Shown here piece by piece: positions 17,108 through 26,800 of a DNA stretch of 53,612 nucleotides (its first letter is position 1; every line of letters starts with the position of its first letter). The notes below the pieces were generated by a model. That model ran no database searches, was not told the DNA's origin, and was given only the letters and a program-made list of their open reading frames with translations. The position numbers and the translations under genes are program-made. The stretch is from positions 1 to 53,612 of the forward strand of contig CACYQD010000021.1 of assembly GCA_902776475.1 (NCBI GenBank). The letters run 5' to 3'. The DNA is from an uncultured Prevotellaceae bacterium. Lineage in GTDB: Bacteria > Bacteroidota > Bacteroidia > Bacteroidales > Bacteroidaceae.

Positions 17108-20100
17108 TTAAAAACCTCCTCTGTTGCCGCCGAAACCGCCGCCCCAGCCTCCGCCGCCGCCCATGGGCATCGGACGGTCGCCGCCACGAGGACCACCGAA
17201 GCCTTCGCCACGTCCGCCTCGTCCGCCTCTACCTCCTTGTCCGCCTTGACCGAAGGCGTTGATCCTGTAGCTGACGTGGACCATCGCGTAGGAGGTGATG
17301 GCATTCACCTCACGGTCGGTCCATCCATTGGCGTTGACGGTGCGTGAGAAGTTGGACTGCTGGTTGAGGATGTCATACCACTGCAGCATGATGGTGAGCT
17401 TCTTGCCCCGGAGGAAACTATGGGAGAGTTGGGCGTTCCAGATAAACTCATTGGTGTTTAGCGTCTTGTCGCTGTAACCTCGTTTGCAGAACAGGTGCAT
17501 GTCGGTGGAGAGATTGGAACCCCATGGGAAGGTGATCCGTGTGTTGCCTCCGAAGGAGTAGTTCCATGTCGAGAGGTTGTTGGAGGCTTGCAGACGGTTC
17601 TCTGTATGGGCGTAAGTGGCATTGGAGTTGAAAGAGACGTTCAGCCACTTGTTTCTGAAACTCAGCGAGGCCTGTGGACTCAGGTTATAGGTATGTGTGA
17701 CGTTACGGTCGGGAATGGCCGTCCGGTTGAGATTGACATAGTTGATGCGGTGGTTGTAACTGCCGCGCACCGATCCGCTGACATCCCATCGGTTGAGGGT
17801 GTCGAGGGCAATGTTGAAGGTGACGCCGCCGTTGGTGCTCCAGTTACCGTTGATGTTCTCGGGACGGGAGATGCGTCCGCCGGTCGATTCGTTGTAAGTG
17901 ACCACATTGCCGATGGAGTTGCGCTCTCGTGAGAAATTGGCGTTGGAACTGAAACTCCAGTGACGCTGTGCTTTGGGCACGGTGAAACCGAGACTGTCCA
18001 CCACATATTTCGGGCGCCGCTGCATCTGGTAGTTGACACCTAAATTGGAGTTGAACGACGGTTTCAGACTGGGGTTACCCATGGAGATGGACAGGGGGTT
18101 GGTATCATCGTAGATGTCGAGAAGCTGTGTGATGTTGGGTTGTGACGACGATCCTCTGTAGGTCACCTGCAGGTTGGTCTGCTGGTTGAAGCGGTAGCGC
18201 AGGTTGAGTGTGGGCGACACGTTGGTGACGGTGCGCACGGTGTCGATGGGGTAGCCCAGGTATTGTTGGATGAAGTGCGATCTCTGGGGCATAACGGTGA
18301 CGCCCACATTCATATTCATTTTCTCCCTGATGAACCGCAGTTGCACGTCGATGTTCTGGTTGTGCTCGGTGCGGTTGGAGTAACGGCTGAGGCGGTCGGA
18401 GAGATAACTCTCATAGGGGTTGTCGAGATAGCCAAACAGGCGTGTCCAGTCGCGGTAGGACTGCAGCACCTCTCGGAAAGCCTCATCGGTGTAGTCGGGG
18501 AAATCGTAGGTCGAGGGATCGCTCTTCTGATGGTTGTAACTGTAGCGGTAGTTGAGTTGCAGGAAGATGCCCTGTGCACCAAACGACCGTCTGTTTTCCC
18601 ACGGTCCTCTCGGTCCTTGTCCTCTGTTGGGAGTCGTGTTGAGCGTGTCTTCCTCAACGGGTTTGGGTTTGAAGGTGTAGAGGGGTTCGGTGTAGGTGGC
18701 ACCGAGGGAGTAGCTGAAGTTGTCGGAAGGTGAGGTGGTATAGCGGTTGGTCTGGTAGGTGGAGTCATTGCCGAAGCGGTCCATCACCTGATAGAGATGC
18801 ACGGCGGAGAGGTTGGTGTTACGGTTCTTGCCTTCCCGGTAACTGATGTTGGAACTTATGGCTATGTTTCGGCCTCTGTTGCCAAACCTGCGGTAGATTT
18901 GGAGTTGTGAACTGACATCTTTGTTGGTGCTGTAGCTCATCGACTTGTTGGAGCGGCTGTTGACGACATACCCCAGTTGGTTCATCCGGTCCAGACCTGC
19001 GTCATCGAGGGGATTTTCCACATAGGTGAAGGGATCGACGTTGAAGGAGGCTGAATTGGAGAATCCCCGTCCGTCGTTGGTGGAGAAATTGAGGTTGGGA
19101 CGGAAGGAGAGGGTCGTCACGGAGTCGATGGTCCATTGCAGGTTCATGTTGCCGGTCCAGTTGTTGGCGCGGGAGTAGTTCTGGCTGATGCTGTTGGAGA
19201 AGGCTCCGCCTCGCGTGTTGACAAAATTTTCCGAACCTGTCCTGTTCCAGTTGTCGGTGTTGTTGTGTGTCCAGGTGACACGGCCGCTGAGTTTCAGGTT
19301 CTTGTTGTTCTCGTAGCTGATGTCCAGAGCTGCCGTCTTGGAGTGGCGCTGTCCGTTGCCGTTGCCCCGTCCACGACCGCCACGGCCTGAGAATCCGCGG
19401 TCATTGACGTTGTTGGCGTTGCCCATGAAGGTGTAGCGCATGGCTCCGAAAGGCTTCATCGCAGTGAGGCGTATGCCGTAGCGGTGGTCGGTGCCCAGTC
19501 CGATGTCGGGGTTCATCTGCAAACCATTGCGGGCACTTCTCTTCGTCACGAACTCAAGCACGAAGTCGTCGTTGCCGTCGTCGAGGCCGGTCATTCTGGA
19601 GAGATCGCTCTTCTCGTCGTAGGCTTTCACTTTGTCGATGACATAGGAGGGCAGGTTTTTCATTACGGCATCGTTGTTGCCCGTCATGAAGTCACGCCCG
19701 TCCATCTTGAATTTCCTCACGTTCTTTCCATTGATGGTGATGCCGCCGTTATCATCGATCTGCGCTCCGGGGAGCATCTCGACCAAGGCCTCGATGGCCG
19801 ATCCCTCGGGAACGCGGAAGGCATCGGCATTATAGACCACGGTGTCGCCTTGAACGACCATCTTCGGGATGTTGGCCACGACGGTAGCTTCATCCAATTG
19901 GATGGCGTCGGGTTCCATGATGATATCGCCGAGTGCGATGGGCTCACGGCTGGTCTTTGTCAGGTTTCGAGAGATGGATTTATAACCTAAGTTGGTGATT
20001 TTCAAGAGATAACTACCTCTATTGACATCCGTAAAGGTGAAACGGCCCTGTTCGTCGGAGAATACACCACCCACGAAGGTGGTATCGCTGCGGTTGTTTC

Positions 20101-20257
20101 TTGAATTGTTGATTTTATAGAGCTGCAACGTGGTTCTCTCCAGTGCTTCCTTGCTCTCCTTGTCGATGATGCGCCCGTTGATGGTTGTATTCTGCGAATG
20201 CGCTTGGAGCATGAAAAAATAGAGTGCGGCGAGCAGTATAAGTCGGTGACCGGCCAT
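17108..20257 (-). CDS. Outer-membrane beta-barrel protein with CarboxypepD-like N-domain
   Basis: 1049 residues. A signal peptide (LILLAALYFFMLQAHSQ) precedes a carboxypeptidase-regulatory-like beta-sandwich (TINGRIIDKESKEALERTTL) and a plug-like domain with GGITINGKNVRKFKMDGRDF. The rest is a long TonB-receptor-like barrel rich in alternating aromatic strands, of the outer-membrane beta-barrel type 3 family. No TonB box is obvious and no SusD-like gene is adjacent, so it is not a typical SusC. After the last strand the protein ends in a ~45-residue Gly/Arg-rich tail terminating in GGF. The substrate is unknown. It is transcribed away from the aldo/keto reductase. Confidence 0.9.
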   Translation of the reverse strand: MAGHRLILLAALYFFMLQAHSQNTTINGRIIDKESKEALERTTLQLYKINNSRNNRSDTTFVGGVFSDEQGRFTFTDVNRGSYLLKITNLGYKSISRNLTKTSREPIALGDIIMEPDAIQLDEATVVANIPKMVVQGDTVVYNADAFRVPEGSAIEALVEMLPGAQIDDNGGITINGKNVRKFKMDGRDFMTGNNDAVMKNLPSYVIDKVKAYDEKSDLSRMTGLDDGNDDFVLEFVTKRSARNGLQMNPDIGLGTDHRYGIRLTAMKPFGAMRYTFMGNANNVNDRGFSGRGGRGRGNGNGQRHSKTAALDISYENNKNLKLSGRVTWTHNNTDNWNRTGSENFVNTRGGAFSNSISQNYSRANNWTGNMNLQWTIDSVTTLSFRPNLNFSTNDGRGFSNSASFNVDPFTYVENPLDDAGLDRMNQLGYVVNSRSNKSMSYSTNKDVSSQLQIYRRFGNRGRNIAISSNISYREGKNRNTNLSAVHLYQVMDRFGNDSTYQTNRYTTSPSDNFSYSLGATYTEPLYTFKPKPVEEDTLNTTPNRGQGPRGPWENRRSFGAQGIFLQLNYRYSYNHQKSDPSTYDFPDYTDEAFREVLQSYRDWTRLFGYLDNPYESYLSDRLSRYSNRTEHNQNIDVQLRFIREKMNMNVGVTVMPQRSHFIQQYLGYPIDTVRTVTNVSPTLNLRYRFNQQTNLQVTYRGSSSQPNITQLLDIYDDTNPLSISMGNPSLKPSFNSNLGVNYQMQRRPKYVVDSLGFTVPKAQRHWSFSSNANFSRERNSIGNVVTYNESTGGRISRPENINGNWSTNGGVTFNIALDTLNRWDVSGSVRGSYNHRINYVNLNRTAIPDRNVTHTYNLSPQASLSFRNKWLNVSFNSNATYAHTENRLQASNNLSTWNYSFGGNTRITFPWGSNLSTDMHLFCKRGYSDKTLNTNEFIWNAQLSHSFLRGKKLTIMLQWYDILNQQSNFSRTVNANGWTDREVNAITSYAMVHVSYRINAFGQGGQGGRGGRGGRGEGFGGPRGGDRPMPMGGGGGWGGGFGGNRGGF

Positions 20258-20346
20258 TTTGTTCTTGGTTTATTTCAGATGATTGATTTCATACGACCAT
20301 TTTCTGTCATATCAGTTGCGGATTTGTTTCGCATTGTTCAGTAGTT

Positions 20347-20365
20347 TCAGCAAATGGTTTGCTGA
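20347..20365. repeat. Inverted repeat upstream of the beta-barrel gene
   Basis: TCAGCAAA at 20347-20354 and TTTGCTGA at 20358-20365 are perfect inverted arms around TGG. It lies about 90 bp upstream of the barrel-protein start, in its promoter or leader region, and may be an operator. Confidence 0.45.
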
Positions 20366-20423
20366 TTAGACGAGAAAAAGGTAGAGATGTTTAATCAGGA
20401 ATGCTTTTTTATTGTTACTTTTA

Positions 20424-20435
20424 CCACAATTGTGG
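20424..20435. repeat. 12-bp perfect palindrome in the divergent intergenic region
   Basis: CCACAATTGTGG reads the same on both strands. It sits between the divergent barrel-protein and aldo/keto reductase genes and could be a regulator binding site. Confidence 0.4.
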
Positions 20436-20460
20436 CGAAAGTACTCCATTTCGGGATAAG

Positions 20461-20479
20461 AAAAGATTAAAAATCTTTT
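20461..20479. repeat. Inverted repeat overlapping the -33 region of the aldo/keto reductase gene
   Basis: AAAAGATT at 20461-20468 and AATCTTTT at 20472-20479 are perfect arms around AAA. The right arm occupies the place where the -33 element of the downstream promoter should be, which has no clean TTTG, so activation by a bound regulator is plausible. Confidence 0.45.
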
Positions 20480-20500
20480 CGTTCTCCGCTCGATTTTTCG

Positions 20501-20508
20501 TACTTTTG
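20501..20508 (+). promoter_or_regulatory. -7 promoter element for the aldo/keto reductase
   Basis: TACTTTTG matches TAnnTTTG 23 nt before the ATG at 20532. An A/T-rich inverted repeat replaces a recognisable -33 box. Confidence 0.65.
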
Positions 20509-20531
20509 CGGAAGAATCATTAATAGACTTC

Positions 20532-21506
20532 ATGATGAAAGAACTTTATTCAGCTGACAAGAATCGTTATGAGAATGGAATGGAGTATGTGCGTTGCGGC
20601 CGCTCAGGTGTCCTGTTGCCCAAGGTGAGCCTTGGTTTCTGGCATAATTTCGGCAGTGTAGACCCTTATGAGCGCAGCCGTGAGATTACCCATTACGCCT
20701 TCGACCATGGGATTACCCATTTTGATCTGGCCAACAACTACGGACCTGTCTATGGCTCTGCAGAAGAAACCCTGGGGCGCTTGATGGATGAGGATTTCCG
20801 TCCTTACCGCGATGAGTTGTTCATCTCTTCGAAAGCAGGCTACGACATGTGGCCTGGTCCCTATGGCGACTGGGGCAGCCGCAAGTATCTGATGGCTTCT
20901 CTTGACCAGTCGCTCAAGAGGATGAGGATCGACTATGTCGATTTGTTCTACAGCCACCGTTATGACCCAGTGACGCCGTTGGAGGAGACCTTACAGGCAC
21001 TGGTGGATATCGTCAAGGCGGGAAAAGCCCTTTATGTCGGTATTTCAAGATGGCCCCTTGAGGCTACTCGCTTCGCCGCGAAATACCTCAGGGAGCGCGA
21101 TGTTCCCTTGTTGATCTACCAAGGTAAACTCAACTTGATTGACCGTGAACCGCAGGAGGAGGGCATCCTCGACTTCTGTGCCGAAGAGGGTATCGGATTC
21201 ATTTCATTCTCTCCTCTGGCACAAGGGTTGCTGACAGACCGCTATCTGAACGGCATCCCGAAGGACTCACGCATGGCAAAAGGAAAATTCCTCAAAGAGT
21301 CGATGCTCACACCTGAACTGCTCCAGCGTTTGCAGCAATATAATAAGGTGGCGGAGGAGCGTGGTGAGACTCTGGCAGGAATGGCCTTGGCATGGATTCT
21401 CCATCAGAAGGGTGTCACCTCGGTGCTCGTCGGTGCCAGTTCGACTGCTCAGTTGGAGAAAAATCTCAAATGTGTCAGTGCCGCTCCTTTTGACGGCGAA
21501 TTGTAA
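20532..21506 (+). CDS. Aldo/keto reductase, YghZ-like (L-glyceraldehyde 3-phosphate reductase type)
   Basis: A 324-residue cytosolic NADPH-dependent oxidoreductase of the aldo/keto reductase family. The catalytic tetrad is visible: Asp and Tyr in HFDLANNYG, Lys in ISSKAGYDM and His in FYSHRYDP. The GPVYGSAEETLGRLM segment and MWPGPYGDWGSRKYL are close to YghZ (AKR14), which reduces L-glyceraldehyde 3-phosphate and methylglyoxal. The nucleotide-binding end has SVLVGASSTAQLEKNL. The physiological substrate is uncertain. It is a single-gene unit ended by a strong bidirectional hairpin and divergent from the barrel protein. Confidence 0.93.
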   Translation: MMKELYSADKNRYENGMEYVRCGRSGVLLPKVSLGFWHNFGSVDPYERSREITHYAFDHGITHFDLANNYGPVYGSAEETLGRLMDEDFRPYRDELFISSKAGYDMWPGPYGDWGSRKYLMASLDQSLKRMRIDYVDLFYSHRYDPVTPLEETLQALVDIVKAGKALYVGISRWPLEATRFAAKYLRERDVPLLIYQGKLNLIDREPQEEGILDFCAEEGIGFISFSPLAQGLLTDRYLNGIPKDSRMAKGKFLKESMLTPELLQRLQQYNKVAEERGETLAGMALAWILHQKGVTSVLVGASSTAQLEKNLKCVSAAPFDGEL

Positions 21507-21509
21507 AAC

Positions 21510-21550
21510 AAGAAGCATAGCCCATGGGCCTGGGCTATGCTTCTTTCTTG
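21510..21550. terminator. Bidirectional intrinsic terminator
   Basis: A perfect 15-bp stem (21510-21524 with 21531-21545; core GAAGCATAGCCCA) with a 6-nt loop lies between the convergent aldo/keto reductase and GH43 genes. T-rich sequence follows on the plus strand and A-rich sequence precedes it, so it can stop transcription from both sides. Confidence 0.85.
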
Positions 21551-21571
21551 TCTTTGATTGGGTGCTGCTGC

Positions 21572-22714
21572 TTATTCCTCTGGTACAATCCAACCGTCCT
21601 TGTCGAATTTGAGAGGACGGATAAACAGTTTGGCCCGTCCATTTTTGTCTTTTTCGTATGCATGCGACAGGAAATAGCATTTCCCGTCAAACTCGTATGC
21701 TGCGCAATGGCCCACACCGAAGTATTTCTCATTGGGTCCGTAGAGCCGTGTGCCGCCGCCATGGTCCATGGGACGGCCGTCCTTGTCGAGGTAGGGACCG
21801 GTGATATCCTTCGACCGTCCGTAAACCGTCTTGTAGGTGGACCGCTCGCCTCGGCAGCAGTAGTCGAAACTGACAAAGAGGTAGTAGTATTTGCCGTGGC
21901 GGAAGATGAACGGTGCCTCAACGGCGTTCTCTCCAGCCTCGATGGTGTCATTGCCCTCGATGGTGAAGCTCTGCACATCGTTGAGCTCCTCCATGGTGAG
22001 TTTCCTGCCCACTCGCCGGGAGATGGTGAATGGTTTTCCTTCTGGAGTTTTGAAATCCTTTTTGGAGAGTTTCACCAATTGTATGCCGTCCCAGAACGAA
22101 CCGAAGGTGAGGTAGGGCTGTCCGCTCTTGTCCACGATCAGGTTGGGGTCTATGGCGTTGAAATTGTCGGTACGTCGGTGTGAGGCAATCACCATTCCAC
22201 GGTCCTCCCAACCGAAGTCGGGCGATTCGGGGTCAAGCGTTTTGTTGACGGCGAGTCCTATCGCGCTCCCGTTCTTGCCGAAGGTGGAACAGGAATAATA
22301 GAGATGCCACAGTCCGTTGTGGTAGCTGATATCCGGTGCCCAGGTGTGGCCACGATATCCCCTCACGGTGTCGATGGCCCATTTGGGTGTTTCGCTCAGT
22401 GCCGATGGTTCGGCACTCCATTCCTTCATGTCGGCGCTCGACATGACACCCACGTTCATGCCTGTGGAGAAGACATAATATCTGCCGTCCTCGCCTTTGG
22501 CCATCACCGGGTCGTGTACGTCGGGATGAAGGGCGTCGATGGGAAACATCCTTCTCTGCAGAGTGGCATGGTTGATGACCTCAAAAAAGATTCCATAGAG
22601 AGAGGGTGAAACCATAGTCCCTCTTTTCCCTAAATCAATGGTGATAGGGCCAACTTGAGCCATGCTGCAAACCGCGTATGCGGACAACATGGCTGATAAC
22701 AGCGTTTTTTTCAT
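21572..22714 (-). CDS. GH43 arabinan-degrading enzyme with GH51-like N-terminus
   Basis: 380 residues, exported. From about residue 47 it is a complete glycoside hydrolase family 43 five-bladed propeller: general base D68 in DVHDPVMAKG, pKa modulator D189 in FNAIDPNLI, general acid E266 in NAVEAPFIF. STFGKNGSAIGLAVNKTLDP resembles endo-1,5-alpha-L-arabinanases. The first ~46 residues are different: after the signal peptide (LLSAMLSAYAVCSMA), GPITIDLGKRGTMVSPSLYG and IFFEVINHA read like the start of a GH51 alpha-L-arabinofuranosidase (usual pattern YGIFFEEINHAxDGGLYAEL). The remainder of GH51 is absent, so this appears to be an in-frame fusion of a GH51 signal/first-strand fragment to GH43. 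It lies 52 nt after the LRR gene with no consensus promoter between. Confidence 0.92.
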   Translation of the reverse strand: MKKTLLSAMLSAYAVCSMAQVGPITIDLGKRGTMVSPSLYGIFFEVINHATLQRRMFPIDALHPDVHDPVMAKGEDGRYYVFSTGMNVGVMSSADMKEWSAEPSALSETPKWAIDTVRGYRGHTWAPDISYHNGLWHLYYSCSTFGKNGSAIGLAVNKTLDPESPDFGWEDRGMVIASHRRTDNFNAIDPNLIVDKSGQPYLTFGSFWDGIQLVKLSKKDFKTPEGKPFTISRRVGRKLTMEELNDVQSFTIEGNDTIEAGENAVEAPFIFRHGKYYYLFVSFDYCCRGERSTYKTVYGRSKDITGPYLDKDGRPMDHGGGTRLYGPNEKYFGVGHCAAYEFDGKCYFLSHAYEKDKNGRAKLFIRPLKFDKDGWIVPEE

Positions 22715-22766
22715 TTTGTTTTAGTTATTAGTTTTTTGGATAGTTTGTTATAGAGTGGATGTTTAT

Positions 22767-23561
22767 CTATTTTCTGACGGTCTTCAGCTCATTGCCATTG
22801 AATTCGGTGTAGTCCAAATCGAGTTTATTCCATGGAAAACGGTCACGGAAAAGTTCGGGGTGATTTACGGTAAGGGTGCATTTCGACAAACCTTCAAAAG
22901 CGTCGGGAGCGCAGGTGGGTGGGGCTTCAGTGCGTACGACGATGGAGCGGAGCATCGTGCAATTGGCAAAGGCCAGTGCGCCGATTTCCAACACCCATTT
23001 GGGAATGCGTATCTGTTCAAGGCGCTTGCAGTTGGCGAAGGCGGTCATCTCTATCGTCCGCAATTCCTGCGGCAGTGGGATGATACGCACGCCTGAGTTC
23101 ATGAAGGCTCCTTTCCCTATCGTCAGGATGTGGCTGTTGTAGATGTTGATTTTGTCAAGAGAGACGCAGTCTTTCAGCATCTGTTCGGGTATGCTTTCCA
23201 TATGCCCCGAGAACTGGATGTTGGAGAGTTTGGTGCATCCTTCAAAGGCAGAACGTCCCAGGCGCACAAGTCTTTTGGGCAGACGGGCATATTCCAGGTT
23301 TTTCATGCCATAAAAAGCAGAATCGCCAAGCTGCTTGTTCTTCAACTTATTTAAGTCAATCTTTTTCAGTTTTGTAAGCGAGCGGATGAACAGCAGGTCG
23401 CTGTCGTTGAGTGTGCCTGACAGGATGAGCCTTTCCACGTTAGTACCATTCCCGACAAGGGAAGACAATGTGCCGGCTTGGGCCACGTTTAGTTTCATCT
23501 CCTGGGCTGTGGCAAAAGCGGATATGAGTGCTGCTGCCAATAAGAATAATGTTCTTCTCAT
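22767..23561 (-). CDS. BspA-like leucine-rich repeat secreted protein
   Basis: 264 residues from the ATG at 23561, which directly opens a signal peptide (RRTLFLLAAALISAFATAQ); the frame extends to 23591 but that start overlaps the promoter. The body consists of about seven TpLRR/BspA-type repeats with the pattern LxxIxIPxxVxxIGxxAFxxC, for example LVRLGRSAFEGCTKLSNIQF and LEIGALAFANCTMLRSIVV. These repeats form a solenoid used in adhesion or protein binding at the cell surface or in the periplasm. No enzymatic domain or lipobox is present. It precedes the GH43 gene on the same strand. Confidence 0.9.
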   Translation of the reverse strand: MRRTLFLLAAALISAFATAQEMKLNVAQAGTLSSLVGNGTNVERLILSGTLNDSDLLFIRSLTKLKKIDLNKLKNKQLGDSAFYGMKNLEYARLPKRLVRLGRSAFEGCTKLSNIQFSGHMESIPEQMLKDCVSLDKINIYNSHILTIGKGAFMNSGVRIIPLPQELRTIEMTAFANCKRLEQIRIPKWVLEIGALAFANCTMLRSIVVRTEAPPTCAPDAFEGLSKCTLTVNHPELFRDRFPWNKLDLDYTEFNGNELKTVRK

Positions 23562-23588
23562 CTTTTTTCTGTTTGGTAAAGATGCTGC

Positions 23589-23620
23589 CAAAGATACAAA
23601 TTAATGCATGAAGTACCAAA
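23589..23620 (-). promoter_or_regulatory. Promoter for the LRR gene (and possibly GH43)
   Basis: Minus-strand -33 TTTG at 23617-23620 and -7 TATCTTTG at 23589-23596 with a 20-bp spacer, 28 nt before the ATG at 23561. This also argues against the longer frame starting at 23591. Confidence 0.68.
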
Positions 23621-23830
23621 TATTTCGGGCGTATTTTATTCAACTCGTCGAGCACTTTGGCTTTTTATACGTCATGCACTTTCACGCGGTTGCATCTCTT
23701 CTGAAGATATACAAATTTAATCATTTACAATTTTACCGTGTTTGCGTCGGCTGATGCACGTTTCTGCTTCACTTTAGGCGTCAGCAGTGCCAAATAAGGA
23801 TGTGTATCTCTAATAAAGTGGAAGAATTCT
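23621..23830. other. Non-coding divergent region between LRR and pectinesterase genes
   Basis: The gene-free interval is 23562-23890. Outside the two divergent promoters at its ends I see no convincing gene, RNA or hairpin. A minus-strand frame passes through it (end at 23725) but mostly shadows the pectinesterase gene. Confidence 0.5.
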
Positions 23831-23861
23831 TTTGTATTGTCTTCGACTTTCTTTATTTTTG
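23831..23861 (+). promoter_or_regulatory. Consensus promoter for the pectinesterase gene
   Basis: -33 TTTG at 23831-23834 and -7 TATTTTTG at 23854-23861 with a 19-bp spacer, 29 nt before the ATG at 23891. It shows that the longer frame from 23837 cannot be the start. Confidence 0.75.
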
Positions 23862-23890
23862 CAGACGAAACAAACGAACCTAAAAACAAC

Positions 23891-26800
23891 ATGCAAAACA
23901 AATCTTTCTTATTCTGTCTGCTGATCGTCTTTATGGCGCTGCATCCATTCAAGGCGCTGTCGGCAGAAGCGGAAGAGGTGAACGAGTCTGATGTTACCGC
24001 CACGTGGGAACTGAAATCGACAGACCTCGTCACCTCCGCAGTCCTTTCAAAAGATGGCCTTTTCTCTGTGGCCGAACTGTCTTGGGGCGACAAACTCATT
24101 CCTTTTGGCCTCCGCACCGACGGTGGGGTGACCCGTCAGCAATTTCAGCCGACGGAGAAAGCAGGAAGCGGTGATGAGGGATCCGCGCTTGTCTTCACGC
24201 TGAAACCCAAAAAGGCCTTGACATTCACCCCAAAGAAACTCTCTTTCAACGCCTGCCGCGTGGGCACCAACGGTGGAAAATTTGATGTCGTCGTGGTGAG
24301 CGGCGATCAGTCGGTCAAAATCGCACAGGGCATCACACCTCAGTTGGCCAAAGAGGCTCCCTACGTGTCAAACCATGAGTTTGACCTCAGCAGCATACCT
24401 GCCACAGACGGTATCTTTTATGTGAAGATCTACATCTATGACCTGGCCACCAACAAGCAATATGCTTTCAGCGATGTGGTGATCACTGGTGACGTGGTGG
24501 GAACACTGCAGCCTGTGTCCACCTATACCCTTGATGTGAAACTTGGTACCGAGGGCGCCGGCAAGGTCTCGGTCAATCCTGCGGGACACGAGTTTGACGA
24601 AGGAACAATGATCACCGTCTCTGCGACAGAGAATTTCGGTTACCATTTCTTGAACTGGACGGATGAGGAAGGCCGTGAAGTATCGACCGAAAATCCCTAT
24701 AGTTTTGAGATAACTGCCAATACTTTCCTGGTGGCCAACTACACGAAGAACAATGTCTATGCCCTGAATCTGAACCTGGAAGGCGGTGCCAACGACAATC
24801 AGGTGCAGTTCACGCCTTCCGGCAACTACGTGGATGGTGTGCATTACTACGAAGAGGGCACAGACGTGAAGCTGACAGCCGTCAACAACCGGATCCTGAC
24901 TTTTACAGGATGGGAAGACAACACGACCGACGCCGAGCGCATCGTCAAGATGGATGAGACGAAGAATCTGACAGCACATTTCTCTGCCGCTGATTTCATC
25001 GTGGGCTGGGACCTCTATTACGACCAACCCAACAGAGACCGTGTGGCCGACTACAAAGCTGATTCGGAGAATGCGGGCATGCTGTCGCTTCGTCAGGCTG
25101 ACGGCACCACCAACAGTTGGCTCACGCGGGGCGCCAGCAACGGACAGGAGAACGGCAAGTATGCGGCCCGTATCTGGAAATACCTCAGCGAACAATGGTA
25201 TTTTGAAATCTCCTTCTCCTCGAAAGGTTATGAGAACATCGTCGTCTCCAGCTGTCTGGGAGATGACTACAACACCTACAGCATCAACAACTTGGAGTAT
25301 TCCACCGACGGGACCAACTTCGCCAAGGTCGGTGAGTTCAACCCGCCCGCCCGCGGATGGGATGGCCCGAAGGAGTTTGCCTTGCCGTCTGATGCCAATG
25401 ACCAGGAGCGCATCTATGTGCGCTGGATGCCCGACCGTACGAGTCCCTTGGTGGGTGTGGAAAGCGACTATGACGGCACTTCGATAGCTGAGATCTTCGT
25501 GCTGGCCGATGCTGTCGGAGCTGCCGAAGAGCGTGCCGTGCTCGTCGCCTCAAATCCCACGAACGGTGCAGAAGGCGTCTCACGCAACGGTTCCGTCATC
25601 CTCAACTTCGACAAGAAAGTGAAGGCGGGCAGTGGGGTGGCCACCCTTGGTGGCGAGGAAATCGCTCCCATCATCAGCGGCAAGTCCGCCATCTTCAACT
25701 ATTCCGGTCTGGAGTATGATGCTCATTACACTTTCACCATGCCCGAGGGCGTGCTGGTGAGCCGAAGCGGCAATCCCGTGGCTGCTGTTGAGATCAGTTT
25801 CTCCACCATGGCCCGCAAGCAGCCGGAGGCCCGTCTCTATGATGCCGTGGTGGCCCAGGATGGCAGTGGTGACTATACCAGTTTGCAGGACGCCATCAAT
25901 GCTGCTCCCGCAGGCCGCGCCATTCCCTGGCTCATATTCGTGAAGAATGGCAGATACAAGGAACACATCGACATACCCGCCTCGAAACCTTGTCTGCATA
26001 TCATCGGACAGGACCGCGACAAGACCGTGGTGCTCGACAACCGCCTCTGCGGCGGAGCAAATGCCTATAACGTGGATCCTGGCGCAACAGTGGTGGTGAA
26101 AGGCAAGGACACTTTCTTCGAGAACATCACCCTTGAAAACAGCCATGGCCATGAACAGCAAGCCGGTCCCCAGGCCCTGGCTCTCAATACCGTGGCCGAC
26201 CGTGTGGCACTCAACAATGTGGCCCTGCTCTCTTATCAGGACACATGGATCACGAGTTCCAACCCCAACAGCCGTCACTACATCAGACATTCGCTCATCG
26301 AGGGTTCCGTGGACTTCATCTACAACTCCGGCAATGTGTATCTGGACGGCGACACGTTGGAAATCAACCGTCCCTCGGGAGGATATATCGTCGCACCGAG
26401 CCACACCGCCGACGTGAAGTGGGGCTATGTGTTCCAGAACAACATCATCCGTGCTCATCCCGGAGTGAACGTGACCGATGTGTGGCTGGGCCGTCCGTGG
26501 CACAACGAACCGAAGACCGTGTATATCAACACCCAGACTTTCGTGACCATTCCCCCGAAGGGCTGGTACAACACGATGGGCGGTTTGCCCGCACTCTGGG
26601 CCGACTACAACACGGTGGATGCCGACGGCAATCCCCTGGACCTGAGTCAGCGTGAGTCTTACTATTACTATTACGCCGATGAAGCGAAGACTGTCAAGGT
26701 GGAGAAATTTGACGTGAAAAACTTCCTGACCGATGAGGAAGCTGCCGAATACACCATCAAGAATGTGATGAGCGGCGATGACAACTGGCAGCCAGACCTG

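Noticed and set aside
17108-20257. Reading the barrel protein as a SusC-type receptor of a polysaccharide utilisation locus
   Set aside because: There is no SusD-like gene beside it, no clear TonB box, and its family features are those of the type 3 outer-membrane barrel group.
23725-24117. Minus-strand 130-codon frame in and beside the LRR/pectinesterase gap
   Set aside because: Most of it is opposite the pectinesterase signal peptide and N-domain; the remaining ~40 codons match nothing I recognise.
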